In this document: one piece after another, positions 23,180-32,500 of the stretch | Layout: every line of letters begins with the position of its first letter | Position numbering within the stretch: position 1 is the first letter of the stretch | Assembly (NCBI RefSeq): GCF_016462545.1 | Contig: NZ_JAEMTA010000056.1 | Location: forward strand, 1 to 34,740 | Reading direction: 5' to 3' | Source of the DNA: Mycolicibacterium sp. | GTDB taxonomy: Bacteria; Actinomycetota; Actinomycetes; Mycobacteriales; Mycobacteriaceae | Length of the DNA: 34,740 nucleotides | Program-made: the position numbers and the translations under genes | Notes under the pieces: generated by a model | Databases searched by the model: none | The model's input: the letters and a program-made list of their open reading frames with translations, nothing else | Told to the model about the DNA's origin: nothing

Positions 23180-23803
23180 GTGACAGAACCGGCTCCGACG
23201 CAACGTCGGTCGATGCGTCCGCTATTTCAGACGATCCTTCTCGACGTGGCGCCTCCGCTGGTCGCCTACTACGGGCTGCGCGCCGCGGGCGCATCCGAGT
23301 ACGTCGCGCTGATTTCCGCCACGGTGCTGTCGGGTCTGCGCGTCGTCTACGGCATCGTGCGCACTCGACGACTCGACCCGTTCGCCGCCTACCTTCTGCT
23401 CACGTTCGGGCTGAGCTTGGCCGTCGGTCTGCTCACCACCGACCCGCGGATGATCCTGGTCGGCAATACGCTCGTCAACGGCATCGGGGGTCTGCTGTTC
23501 CTGGCCAGCTGCGTCGTCGGCACGCCGATGACGCAGGTGGTCGGCGAACGGTTCCGCCCGCCGGAGCCGACGGACGGGGCGGCGGCGGCACGACTGCGCC
23601 GCGTCCACGTTCAGCTCTCGGCGATGTGGGGCATCGGCCTGTTGATCGAGGTGGCCATTCGCCTCGTCGTCATCGCGCACCTGTCGGTAGATGCCGCGAA
23701 CGGCGTGAACTCGGCGATCACGCTGCCGGTCGTCGGATTGCTGGTGTTGGCCACCGTCGTCGTGGGTCGACGGAGTTCGGCCGCCGTGCCGGCTGCGGCC
23801 TGA
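23180..23803 (+). CDS. VC0807-type integral membrane protein
   Basis: A 207-residue membrane protein with about six hydrophobic helices: LLDVAPPLVAYYGLRAAGAS, YVALISATVLSGLRVVYGIV, PFAAYLLLTFGLSLAVGLL, LVNGIGGLLFLASCVVG, a polar loop with Arg/Pro (about 120-145), then two C-terminal helices (LSAMWGIGLLIEVAIRLVVI, ITLPVVGLLVLATVVV). The pattern DxxPPLxxYYxLRxxG at the start, with a conserved region around DPRMILVGNTLVNG, fits the VC0807 family (function unknown, distantly like septation protein A). GTG start chosen for the 7-nt spacing from a -10 box. Separate from the SulP gene (41-bp gap) and from lon (63 bp). Confidence 0.82.
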   Translation: MTEPAPTQRRSMRPLFQTILLDVAPPLVAYYGLRAAGASEYVALISATVLSGLRVVYGIVRTRRLDPFAAYLLLTFGLSLAVGLLTTDPRMILVGNTLVNGIGGLLFLASCVVGTPMTQVVGERFRPPEPTDGAAAARLRRVHVQLSAMWGIGLLIEVAIRLVVIAHLSVDAANGVNSAITLPVVGLLVLATVVVGRRSSAAVPAAA

Positions 23804-23832
23804 CGGCGGGGAACAAAGCACCCTCCCCCAGG

Positions 23833-23853
23833 GTTGAGCGCATCAGGCTGAAC
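23833..23853. promoter_or_regulatory. HAIR-like inverted repeat upstream of lon
   Basis: GTTGAGC (23833-23839), 7-bp spacer, GCTGAAC (23847-23853). The arms pair with one central mismatch. The spacing and TTGAG core recall the HspR HAIR element (CTTGAGT-N7-ACTCAAG), but only 5/7 and 4/7 arm positions match. HspR is known to control lon in Streptomyces. It lies 14 bp before the ATG, so binding would block transcription or initiation. Confidence 0.4.
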
Positions 23854-23866
23854 TTTGGAGGATTGA

Positions 23867-26197
23867 ATGTCAGAAAACATCGCCGTTCCGGTCTTGTTCG
23901 TGAGCCAGCCGATCGTGCTGCCCGGAATGGTCGTTCCGATCGAACTGGATGACGCCGCTCGCACCGCGGTCGACGCCGCGCAAGCGAGCGAAAGCGGCAA
24001 GCTGCTGATCGCCCCGCGGCTCGAGGACCGCTACCCCACCTACGGCGTGATCGCGTCGGTCGTTCAGGTGGGTCGAGTCCCCGGTGGCGGTGCCGCCGCG
24101 GTCGTCCGCGGTGAACGTCGCGCCCACATCGGATCCGGCACCACCGGACCCGGTGCGGCGCTGTGGGTGGAGGTGACCGAGGAGACCGACGTCGAACCGA
24201 CCGACGAGACCAAGGCGCTCGCCGCCGAGTACAAGAAGCTGCTGCTGGCGATGCTGCAGCGCCGCGAGGCGTGGCAGATCGTCGACGTGGTCAACAAGAT
24301 CACCGACCCGTCGGCGCTGGCCGACACCGCCGGCTACGCGTCGTACCTGCCCGACGTGCAGAAGCGTCAGCTGTTGGAGACCGAGGACGTGGCCGAGCGG
24401 CTGCGCAGCCTCATTGACTGGACCGCCGAACATCTAGCCGAGGTCGAGGTCAACGACAAGATCGCCGACGACGTCCGCAGCGGCATGGAGAAGACGCAGA
24501 AGGAGTTCCTGCTCCGTCAGCAACTGGCCGCGATCCGCAAGGAGCTCGGCGAGTTGGGTCCGGATGGCCAGGAAGGGGATGCTGACTATCGGGCCCGAAT
24601 CGACTCAGCCCAGCTGCCCGAGAAGGTCCGCGAAGCCGCGCTGCGCGAGGTCGGCAAGCTGGAACGCTCCAGCGAGCAGAGCCCCGAGGGCGGCTGGATA
24701 CGCACCTGGCTGGACACGGTGCTGGACCTGCCGTGGAACGTGACGACCGAGGACTCCACCGACCTGAAGTCGGCCAGGGAGATCCTCGACGCCGACCATC
24801 ACGGCCTCGACGACGTCAAGGATCGCATCGTCGAGTATCTGGCCGTGCGGGCCCGTCGTTCCCAACGGGGGCTGCAGGTCGTCGGCGGGCGCGGCTCCGG
24901 CGCCGTGATGGTGTTGGCGGGCCCTCCCGGCGTCGGCAAGACGTCGCTGGGTGAATCCGTGGCGCGTGCGTTGGGCCGCAAGTTCGTTCGCGTCGCCCTG
25001 GGTGGCGTGCGCGACGAAGCCGAGATCCGTGGTCACCGGCGCACCTATGTCGGCGCGCTGCCGGGTCGTCTGGTGCGGGCCATCGGCGAGGCGGGTTCGA
25101 TGAACCCCGTCGTGCTGCTCGACGAGATCGACAAGGTGGGCTCCGACTACCGCGGCGACCCGAGTGCGGCACTGCTCGAGGTCCTCGACCCGGCGCAGAA
25201 CCATACGTTCCGTGACCACTACCTGGACCTCGATCTCGACCTGTCGGACGTGGTGTTCCTGGCCACGGCCAACGTGATCGAGAACATTCCGTCGGCGCTG
25301 CTGGACCGGATGGAGCTGGTGCAGATCGACGGGTACACCGAAGACGACAAGGTCGCCATCGCCCGCGACTTCCTGCTGCCCCGGCAGCGGGAGCGGGCCG
25401 CGCTGACGTCCGAGGAGGTCAGCGTGACCGACGACGCGCTGCGCAAGATCGCAGCCGACTACACGCGCGAACCCGGCATGCGCCAGTTCGAGCGATTGCT
25501 GGCCAAGGCGCTGCGCAAGGCGACCACGAAACTGGCGGCCGATCCCACGCCGTTGATCGTCGACGAGCCGGATCTGGTTGGCTACCTTGGCCGTCCGCGC
25601 TTCACACCCGAGTCGGAGGAGCGCACGGCGGTGCCGGGCGTGGCGACCGGCTTGGCCGTCACCGGTCTCGGTGGTGACGTGCTCTACATCGAGGCGGGAA
25701 GCAACGAGGGCGAGCCGGGCCTGCAGTTGACGGGTCAGCTGGGTGACGTGATGAAGGAGTCGGCGCAGATCGCGCTGTCCTACGTCAAGGCGCACGCCGA
25801 GCAGTTGGGCGTCGATCCGAAGGCGCTCGATCGCCAGATCCACGTGCACTTCCCCGCGGGCGCTGTCCCGAAGGACGGCCCGTCGGCGGGCGTCACGATG
25901 GTCACGGCGCTGGTGTCGATGGCCACCGGCCGGAAGGTCCGCGGTGACGTCGGCATGACCGGTGAGGTGACGCTGAACGGTCGGGTGTTGCCGATCGGCG
26001 GCGTGAAGCAGAAGCTGCTCGCCGCGCAGCGGGCAGGCCTGAAGACGGTGTTCATCCCGCAGCGCAACGAGGCCGACCTGGACGACGTCCCCTCCGAGGT
26101 GCTCGATGCGCTGGAGGTCAAGCCGATGACCGACGTCGCCGACATCGTGGTGCAGGCGTTGGAGTCCGTGGAGCAGGCTGCCACCGTCGCCGCCTGA
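23867..26197 (+). CDS. lon: ATP-dependent protease Lon (LonA)
   Basis: A 776-residue Lon, the usual actinobacterial length (M. smegmatis Lon is about 779). Residues about 5-195 are the N-terminal substrate-binding domain, beginning IAVPVLFVSQPIVLPGMVVP. A coiled linker follows (TQKEFLLRQQLAAIRKELGE), then the AAA+ module with Walker A GPPGVGKT (352-359) and Walker B VVLLDEIDK. The C-terminal protease has the Ser-Lys dyad Ser673 (PKDGPSAG) and Lys716 (GGVKQK). It degrades misfolded and regulatory proteins in the cytoplasm. A GGAGG site lies 7 nt before the ATG. A strong hairpin follows the stop. M. tuberculosis lacks lon, so this points to a non-tuberculous species. Confidence 0.97.
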   Translation: MSENIAVPVLFVSQPIVLPGMVVPIELDDAARTAVDAAQASESGKLLIAPRLEDRYPTYGVIASVVQVGRVPGGGAAAVVRGERRAHIGSGTTGPGAALWVEVTEETDVEPTDETKALAAEYKKLLLAMLQRREAWQIVDVVNKITDPSALADTAGYASYLPDVQKRQLLETEDVAERLRSLIDWTAEHLAEVEVNDKIADDVRSGMEKTQKEFLLRQQLAAIRKELGELGPDGQEGDADYRARIDSAQLPEKVREAALREVGKLERSSEQSPEGGWIRTWLDTVLDLPWNVTTEDSTDLKSAREILDADHHGLDDVKDRIVEYLAVRARRSQRGLQVVGGRGSGAVMVLAGPPGVGKTSLGESVARALGRKFVRVALGGVRDEAEIRGHRRTYVGALPGRLVRAIGEAGSMNPVVLLDEIDKVGSDYRGDPSAALLEVLDPAQNHTFRDHYLDLDLDLSDVVFLATANVIENIPSALLDRMELVQIDGYTEDDKVAIARDFLLPRQRERAALTSEEVSVTDDALRKIAADYTREPGMRQFERLLAKALRKATTKLAADPTPLIVDEPDLVGYLGRPRFTPESEERTAVPGVATGLAVTGLGGDVLYIEAGSNEGEPGLQLTGQLGDVMKESAQIALSYVKAHAEQLGVDPKALDRQIHVHFPAGAVPKDGPSAGVTMVTALVSMATGRKVRGDVGMTGEVTLNGRVLPIGGVKQKLLAAQRAGLKTVFIPQRNEADLDDVPSEVLDALEVKPMTDVADIVVQALESVEQAATVAA

Positions 26198-26205
26198 CGG
26201 CACGG

Positions 26206-26406
26206 TCAGCGGGGTCGACCACGAGGTCGACCCCGCTGTCGTGTGACGAACCGGCGGTGCAGTTGCTGTTTCGACACGCCCAGCACGTTGCCAATCTCGC
26301 CCCCCGAGAATCCGGCGTTGCGAGCCGCGAGAATCGCAGCGTCGTACCGGATGCGCGCGTCCGCCAGCGCGGGATCGGTCGCCCACCAGGGCGTCGGGGT
26401 CGTCAC
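26206..26406 (-). CDS. Tiny helix-turn-helix protein with basic RGRP tail
   Basis: A 66-residue protein. The middle (about 20-53) contains a helix-turn-helix with RYDAAILAARNAGFSGGEIG and VLGVSKQQLHRRF, of the kind in sigma-70 region 4 or resolvase-type HTHs. The C terminus ends RQRGRPRGRPR, a doubled GRP motif like an AT-hook, which would add minor-groove DNA contact. The gene converges on lon with only 8 bp between stop codons, and the last 10 codons lie inside the lon terminator hairpin. The GTG at 26406 is my choice because the clear protein signal begins there; another in-frame GTG lies at 26442, and neither has a Shine-Dalgarno. Probably a DNA-binding regulator or nucleoid protein; target unknown. 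Confidence 0.62.
   Translation of the reverse strand: MTTPTPWWATDPALADARIRYDAAILAARNAGFSGGEIGNVLGVSKQQLHRRFVTRQRGRPRGRPR
26207..26238. terminator. lon terminator, also coding for the HTH tail
   Basis: A perfect 14-bp stem, CAGCGGGGTCGACC (26207-26220) with GGTCGACCCCGCTG (26225-26238), closed by 4 nt (ACGA). It starts 9 bp after the lon stop. On the minus strand the same bases encode the RGRPRGRPR end and most of the stop codon of the convergent gene. Confidence 0.85.
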
Positions 26407-26515
26407 GAGCCGAGTACGCGCAGACGCCCTGACACATGACACATGACGAACTCCCGACGACCACTGACCCTGGGGCGTCATCGAATGGTGACGACGCAGA
26501 TGGAAGACTTCTGAC
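26407..26515. other. Divergent intergenic region with short direct repeat
   Basis: The 109 bp between the leftward HTH gene and the rightward LLM oxidoreductase hold the direct repeat GACACAT-GACACAT-GAC (about 26431-26446) and no clear TANNNT box at leaderless spacing for either gene. A promoter for each must lie here. Confidence 0.3.
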
Positions 26516-27535
26516 ATGCCACGCCGCGGAGAACCGTTGCGCAAGCTCGGGTTCCTGACCATCGGCCGATTCGACGACCGCGACCCCGGGCCGGGAATCG
26601 AAGAGACGCTGCAGACGATCGAGCGGGCCGAGGCCCTCGGCTTCGACAGCGTGTGGCTCCGTGACCGCCACCTGCAACCGGGAATCTCCTCGCCGGTGGC
26701 GATCATGGCGGCCGCCAGCCAGCGCACCTCGCGCATCGAACTGGGCACCGCCGTCATCCCCCTCGGGCTGGAGAACCCATTCCGACTAGCCGAGGATCTG
26801 GCCACCGTCGACGTGCTGTCCGGCGGTCGGATCAATCCGGGCGTCTCGGTGGGCACGCCGATGATGTACGACCACTACAAAACCGCGCTATACCCCGAAA
26901 CCCATGCACTGGAGGACTTCTCGAAGGAGCGAGTGCTTCGGCTGCTGCGGTGCCTCCGCGGAGAACCGGTAAGCGACTTCGAGGGGGTCGTCGGCATCGA
27001 GCAGTTCACCAACCGCATTCAGCCGCACTCCCCGGGGCTGGCAGATCGGGTGTGGTACGGCGGCGGCCTGAGCTCGGCGGCATGGGCGGGCGAACAGGGC
27101 ATCAACTACCTGACCAGCTCGGTGGTCAGCGTCGACGGTACGGAGTCCCGCGACTTCGCCACCATCCAGGGCGAGCAGATCGACGCGTATCGGGCCAACC
27201 ATCCCCGTCCCGAAACCGCCCGTGTCTCACAGGGTCTGGTCGTGATTCCCACCGACTCGGCCACCGACGACCAGGTCCGCCGCTACCGCGAGTACGCGGC
27301 GAGCCGGTTCGAACGCACCACGGCGCCGCAGGGACCGCGAGGGATGCTCTTCTCCCCCGATTACGTCGGCACCTCGGACGAACTCGCCGATCAACTGTTC
27401 GCCCACGCCGGCTTCCAGCGGGCCGACGAGGTGGCCTTCGCGCTGCCCTTCACCTTCGACGAGGCCGACTACCGGCAGATCGTCGGCGACCTCGCCGAGA
27501 ACTTGGGGCCCCGGCTCGGATGGACGCCCACGTAG
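26516..27535 (+). CDS. LLM-class (luciferase-like) flavin-dependent oxidoreductase
   Basis: A 339-residue luciferase-like monooxygenase-fold protein. It shows the early strand KLGFLTIGRFD, the EALGFDSVWLRDRHLQ segment and the RIELGTAVIPLGLENPFRLAEDLATVDVLSGGR pattern, part of the family's flavin/F420-binding barrel. The late region (LVVIPTDSATDDQ, GTSDELADQLFAH) is also typical. The cofactor is FMN or, in mycobacteria, often coenzyme F420; sequence does not settle which. The ATG has only a distant GGAAG. It stands alone, with a 59-bp gap to the next flavoprotein gene, so the two redox enzymes may be co-transcribed. Substrate unknown. Confidence 0.88.
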   Translation: MPRRGEPLRKLGFLTIGRFDDRDPGPGIEETLQTIERAEALGFDSVWLRDRHLQPGISSPVAIMAAASQRTSRIELGTAVIPLGLENPFRLAEDLATVDVLSGGRINPGVSVGTPMMYDHYKTALYPETHALEDFSKERVLRLLRCLRGEPVSDFEGVVGIEQFTNRIQPHSPGLADRVWYGGGLSSAAWAGEQGINYLTSSVVSVDGTESRDFATIQGEQIDAYRANHPRPETARVSQGLVVIPTDSATDDQVRRYREYAASRFERTTAPQGPRGMLFSPDYVGTSDELADQLFAHAGFQRADEVAFALPFTFDEADYRQIVGDLAENLGPRLGWTPT

Positions 27536-27594
27536 ACGGCGTTTGTCAGGGCGCCCATCGGGTATGCGGCTCCATGATCTGAAGGAGTGGTGAG

Positions 27595-28824
27595 ATGTCG
27601 ACATTCGTCATCATCGGTGGCGGCCTGGCGGGCGCCAAGGCTGCGGAAGCATTGCGAGACAAGGGCTTCGACGGGGAGATCGTCCTGTTCGGCGCGGAGG
27701 ACCATCTGCCCTACGAGCGTCCACCCCTGTCCAAGGACTTCCTCGCGGGCAAGAAACGACTCGAGGACTTCACCGTCGATCCGCAGGACTGGTACGGCGA
27801 ACACGGCGTCGATCTCCGGCTCGGCACCGAGGTCACCATCATCGATCGGATCACGCACTCGGTGGGCTTCGACGAGGGCAGCCACCAGGGCTACGACAAA
27901 TTGCTGCTGGCCACCGGCTCGAGTTCGCGACGACCGTCGATCCCGGGCAGTGATGCCGAGGGCGTGCACTACCTGCGGACCGTCGACGACGCGTCTGAGC
28001 TTCTCGGCTCCCTGACCGAGGGTGCGCGGCTGGCGGTCGTCGGGGCCGGGTGGATCGGTCTGGAGGTCGCGGCCAGCGCGCGCGAACGCGGCGTCGAGGT
28101 GACGGTGGTCGAATCCGCCGAGCTTCCGCTGCTCGGAGCGCTCGGGCCCGAGGCCGCCGAGGTCTTCGCCGACTTGCACCGCCAGCACGGCGTAGACCTG
28201 CGGCTCGACACGTCGGTTGACGAGATCACCACCGAGGGCGGCCGCGCGACCGGCCTGAAGCTCGGTGACGGCTCGACGGTCGGCGCGGACGCCGTCCTCG
28301 TCGCCGTCGGAGCCCAGCCGAACGTCGAACTCGCCGAGAAGGCCGGATTGGCGATGGCCGACGGCGGCGTTCTGGTGGACGCGTCCCTGAAGACCAGCGA
28401 CGACGACGTGTACGCGGTCGGTGACATTGCCGCCGCCGACCACCCGATCTTCGGCACACGCATCCGCACCGAACACTGGGCCAACGCGCTCAAGCAGCCC
28501 GCGGTGGCCGTAGCGGGAATGATGGGCGACCCCGGCGTCTACGACGAACTGCCCTACTTCTATACCGACCAGTATGACCTCGGAATGGAATACGTCGGCC
28601 ACGCAACCGATTACGCCTCGGTCGTCTTCCGCGGCGACCCCAAGGACGACAAGCGAGAGTTCACCGTGTTCTGGCTCGACGGGGATCGCCGGGTGCTGGC
28701 CGGAATGAACGTCAACGTGTGGGACGGACTCGACGACATCAAGGACCTGATCCGGTCGCGCACGCCCGTCGACACCGGCCGGCTCGCGGATTCCGACATA
28801 CCCCTCGGGGACGTCGCTGGCTGA
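27595..28824 (+). CDS. NAD(P)H:ferredoxin/rubredoxin reductase-like flavoprotein
   Basis: A 409-residue FAD/NAD-linked reductase. The FAD site is IIGGGLAGAKAAEAL (residues 6-20), the NAD site VVGAGWIGLEVA (GAGWIG at 150-155), and the second FAD contact YAVGDIAA with Asp277. The ERPPLSK stretch (41-47) and the C-terminal reductase dimer domain (about 320-395) are those of reductases supplying electrons to dioxygenase or P450 ferredoxins. No CxxC redox pair, so it is not a disulfide reductase. AAGGAG precedes the ATG. No ferredoxin, oxygenase or P450 gene is within view, so it probably serves a partner elsewhere. The downstream winged-helix gene begins 37 bp after the stop. Confidence 0.92.
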   Translation: MSTFVIIGGGLAGAKAAEALRDKGFDGEIVLFGAEDHLPYERPPLSKDFLAGKKRLEDFTVDPQDWYGEHGVDLRLGTEVTIIDRITHSVGFDEGSHQGYDKLLLATGSSSRRPSIPGSDAEGVHYLRTVDDASELLGSLTEGARLAVVGAGWIGLEVAASARERGVEVTVVESAELPLLGALGPEAAEVFADLHRQHGVDLRLDTSVDEITTEGGRATGLKLGDGSTVGADAVLVAVGAQPNVELAEKAGLAMADGGVLVDASLKTSDDDVYAVGDIAAADHPIFGTRIRTEHWANALKQPAVAVAGMMGDPGVYDELPYFYTDQYDLGMEYVGHATDYASVVFRGDPKDDKREFTVFWLDGDRRVLAGMNVNVWDGLDDIKDLIRSRTPVDTGRLADSDIPLGDVAG

Positions 28825-28861
28825 CGGCCGAGACGCACGGCCACCGAGTAGGACAGAATGG

Positions 28862-29518
28862 GTGGCCGTGAGCGTCGCCCCCGATGAACTGACCGGTACC
28901 CAGCAGGCGGTGCTGCTGGTTCTGATGGCCGAAGCACGACCCGTCCGCAATCCGGAGTTGGCCGTGTTGGGACCCAAACTCGACAAACCCAACCGCGACC
29001 GGCTGATCGAGAAGGGCCTGCTCGAGGTGACGGCGACCAGACCTGCCATGGTGCTGGAGCTGACCGATCGAGGGTGGGCGACATGCGCGGCGATCATCGG
29101 TGCCGACACCCCGGAGCGGCCCTCGGGCCAGGGCAGGGCGCTCTACACCGTGCTGCGCGCGCTGCGCCGTCACTTCGACCGTGAGGGCCTCACCCCCGCG
29201 GAGGTCTTCTACCAACTCGACGACAATGCACTCGCGGGTGAGCCCGATGTGTTGGGCGACCAGGTCGAGGAGAAGGTGCGTGCCGCCTACGTGCGACTTG
29301 CGGCCCGCTCGGGTGGTTGGGTGGATCTGGTGCGCTTGAGAGAAGAGTTGTCCGACGTGTCGCGGCACGACCTGGATGCGGCGCTGACCAGGATGTACCG
29401 AATCCCCGGCGTCAGCCTCGTTCCTGAGGAGAACCAGAAGACGTTGACCGCCGAGGACCACGCGGCCGCCGTGTCGATCGGTGAACAGGCCAAGCATCTG
29501 ATCGCGATCGAGGACTGA
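28862..29518 (+). CDS. Winged-helix-like protein coupled to bimodular ATPase
   Basis: A 218-residue soluble protein I do not recognise by name. Two winged-helix-like halves can be read. The first is LTGTQQAVLLVLMAEARPVRNPELAVLG, then NRDRLIEKGLLEVTATRPAMVLELTDRG. The second is SGGWVDLVRLREELSDVSRHDLDAALTRM followed by a Val/Pro wing; a helical linker lies between (about 75-150). This is a DNA-binding or ATPase-adaptor type architecture. It starts GTG at 28862 (another GTG at 28868); TAGGAC, a near -10, lies 7 nt upstream. Its stop overlaps the ATG of the 1060-residue ATPase (TGATG, 29516-29520), so the two are made together and very likely work together. Confidence 0.8.
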   Translation: MAVSVAPDELTGTQQAVLLVLMAEARPVRNPELAVLGPKLDKPNRDRLIEKGLLEVTATRPAMVLELTDRGWATCAAIIGADTPERPSGQGRALYTVLRALRRHFDREGLTPAEVFYQLDDNALAGEPDVLGDQVEEKVRAAYVRLAARSGGWVDLVRLREELSDVSRHDLDAALTRMYRIPGVSLVPEENQKTLTAEDHAAAVSIGEQAKHLIAIED

Positions 29519-32500
29519 TGGATCCGCGGGAGAGAGAAGCCCTGAGTTCTCTGCGGCTGTCATGGGCGCCGACCGCCGACGATCTGTGGCATTCTCAGGG
29601 CGCGCTGCACGTGCCCGGCTTCAATGACAAGGCGCTCGACGACGTGATGTCGGCGTTCGCCGACGCCAGTCACGAACGGCAGTCGAGCCCGCTGGGCGTC
29701 GTGGTGCAGGGACCGGCCGGTTCGGGCAAGACTCACCTGCTGGGCCAGGTGCGCGAACGGGTCCAGGCCGCCGAGGGTTTCTTCTTCGTCGTCGAGTTGC
29801 TCGACGCCACCAGCTTCTGGGAGTCCGCGCGTAGCAGCATTCTGCGCAGCCTCAACCGACCCGCCGAAGGACGCGAGACCCAGCTCAAGGAGCTGCTCTA
29901 TCAGCTGTGCGCGGTGGCGCATGTCTCGCGGGTGGATCGCAAGGCGATCATCGGTGACGACCCCTTGACACCCGAGGTGCTGACGAAGTTCGTCAACGCG
30001 CTGCGCACGGCAGATCCCGCCACGGTCGGCCAGGCGCGACATACCTTGCGGGCACTGGTCCTTTCCGGTGCAATGGATTTCGACGTCCAAGACGTTGGGC
30101 AGGCGTATCTCAACTCGGCCGAGGACGTCGACGACTCCGGTCGCAGGGAATGGTCCATCGGAGTCTCGACCCTGTCTCCTCAGGAGCTCGTGCGCGAGAT
30201 CTCCTGGCTCGTCGCGATGGCAGGTCCCGCAGTGCTGGCGATCGACCAGATCGATACGCTTCTCGCGCAGTCCTCCACGTCGACAGCGGGCCGCGACGAG
30301 GGCAGCAGCGATAATCGCGACCTGGAGCACGTGGCGCACGGGCTGATGGCCATCCGCGAGAACACGCGTCGCACCGCTGCCGTGGTGGCCTGCCTGCCTG
30401 CGGCCTGGGAGTCGATTCGCCAGCGCGCCACGGCGACCGTGTCCGACCGGTTCCGGGTGACCGCACCCCTGCAGGGCCTGCCGAGCGCCGACATCGGCCG
30501 GGCCATCCTCGAGCGCCGTTTCACCGCGAGCTACCGGGCCGTCGACTTCGCGCCGCCGTATCCGAGTTGGCCGATTCTGGCCTCCGCATTCGACGATGCG
30601 CCCGACTACACCCCGCGAATGCTGCTCAAACGCGCCGACACTCACGTTCGGAACTGTCTGGACCGCGACGTCGTCGAGGAACTCGCGCATCTGCACTCTT
30701 CGTCGTCGACTGGAGAGGACCCGGGATCGCGTCGATCCGACGACGTCCCTACCGACAGCACGGAACTCGATCGCAGGTTCGCAGACTACCGGCGGCGTGC
30801 CGTGGCTGCGGCCGCCCTCGATCCCGAAGGGGAGGACACCACCGTGCCCGGCCTGCTCTCGGCGGCCCTGGATGCCTGGATCACCGAACGCGGGGACACC
30901 GAGCAGTCGTTCCGGCTGGACCCGCCACCACCGGCCAGGCAGGCGCATCTGCACGGTCGGCTTAGGCAGAGCCTCGACGCAGGTGGCGACGACGAGCGGC
31001 ATTGGGGATTTCGCGCCATCGCCAGCACGAATGCCGTTGCTGCGCAAAGCCGTATCAAGAACGCGTATTCGGCAGCGGGTTTCGGGACGAACCTCGACAA
31101 GCGCAAGCTCTTCCTGCTGCGCAACACTCCGTGGCCGAGCGGCGCCAAGACCGCCGGGATGGTGGCCGACTTTCACGCCGCGGGTGGTCACACGCTGATC
31201 CTGTCCGACGACGATCTGCGCACCCTCTCGGCGTTGCGTGATCTGATCGCCGACAACGACCCCGATCTGCCCGGCTGGCTGCAAGCGCGCAAACCCGCCC
31301 ACGGGTTGGCGTTCCTGCGCACGGCGCTCGGCGACGATGCCGGCCCCGAAGCAGCCGAGATGCCGGAGCCAGCAACCGCGTTCGAACCGGAGCCCGAACC
31401 AGCGCCAGAACCGTGGGCGAAGCGGTTGAAGAAGGACGACCGCCGCGAGCCTACCGGCACCGCGGTGCCACTCGGCCTCGACGACACCTCGGGTAATCCG
31501 TTGAGCGTCGAACTGCTCGCCTTGCGCAAGCACACGGCGATCTTCGCCGGTTCCGGATCGGGCAAGACCGTTCTCATTCGACGCCTCGTCGAGGAGTGCG
31601 CACTGCGCGGCGTGTCGTCGATCGTGCTGGACCCCAACAACGACCTGGCGCGCCTGGGACAGCCGTGGCCAGAGACCCCGAGTGGCTGGAAAGCTTCGGA
31701 TACGCCTCGTGCGGCTGACTACCTGAGCAATACCGAGGTCGTGGTCTGGACACCGGGGCGCGCAGGCGGCAGACCGTTGTCGTTCCAACCGCTACCGGAC
31801 TTCGCCAGCGTGGCCGATGACCGGGACGAGTATCACGAAGCCGTCGAATCCGCCTTCGCAGCAATGGAACCCCACGCCCTCATCTCCGGCAAGACGCCGA
31901 AGGCCAACCAGTCGCGGGCGGTTCTGCGCGAGGCATTGCAGTGGTACGGCAGGCAGCCGTCGCCAACCCTGCGCGGCTTTCTGGCCGCGCTTGCCGACCT
32001 GCCCGACGCCGTCAGCGTGATCGCGAATGCCCGCGAACGCTCCGCCGAACTGAGCCAGAACTTGCGCGCGGCCATGGTCAACGATCCGATGTTCGGCGGC
32101 GATGGCACGCCGGCCGATCCAGGGACACTGCTGACCCCGTCGCCCGGCTATCGGGCCAGAGTGTCGGTGATCAGCATGGTCGGACTCCAAAACGACCAGC
32201 AGCGTGCGGGTTTCGTCAGTCAGCTGCAGATGGCACTTTTTGCGTGGGTCAAGCGCCATCCCGCCGGTGACCGACCCCTCGGTGGGCTGCTCGTAATGGA
32301 CGAGGCGCAGAACTTCGCGCCGTCGGGTCGCAGCACCGTGTCACTGCAGAGCACGTTGGCGCTGTCGTCGCAGGCCCGCAAGTACGGTCTCGGTCTGGTG
32401 TTCGCCACTCAATCGCCGAGGGGTCTGCACAACCACATTCCCGGCAACGCCGCCACGCAGTTCTTCGGGCTGCTGAACTCGCCGACCCAGATCGCCGTCG

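Noticed and set aside
24605..26677. A 690-codon open frame on the minus strand opposite lon
   Set aside because: Lon is unambiguous on the plus strand. The antisense translation is rich in Arg, His, Gln and Val with no domain, as expected from GC-rich codons read backwards.
27469..29109. A 546-codon open frame antisense to the flavoprotein gene
   Set aside because: Same reasoning: compositional shadow of a well-supported gene.
29560..31788. A 742-codon open frame antisense to the large ATPase
   Set aside because: The sense strand has complete Walker motifs and continuous homology; the antisense product has shadow composition and no start signal.
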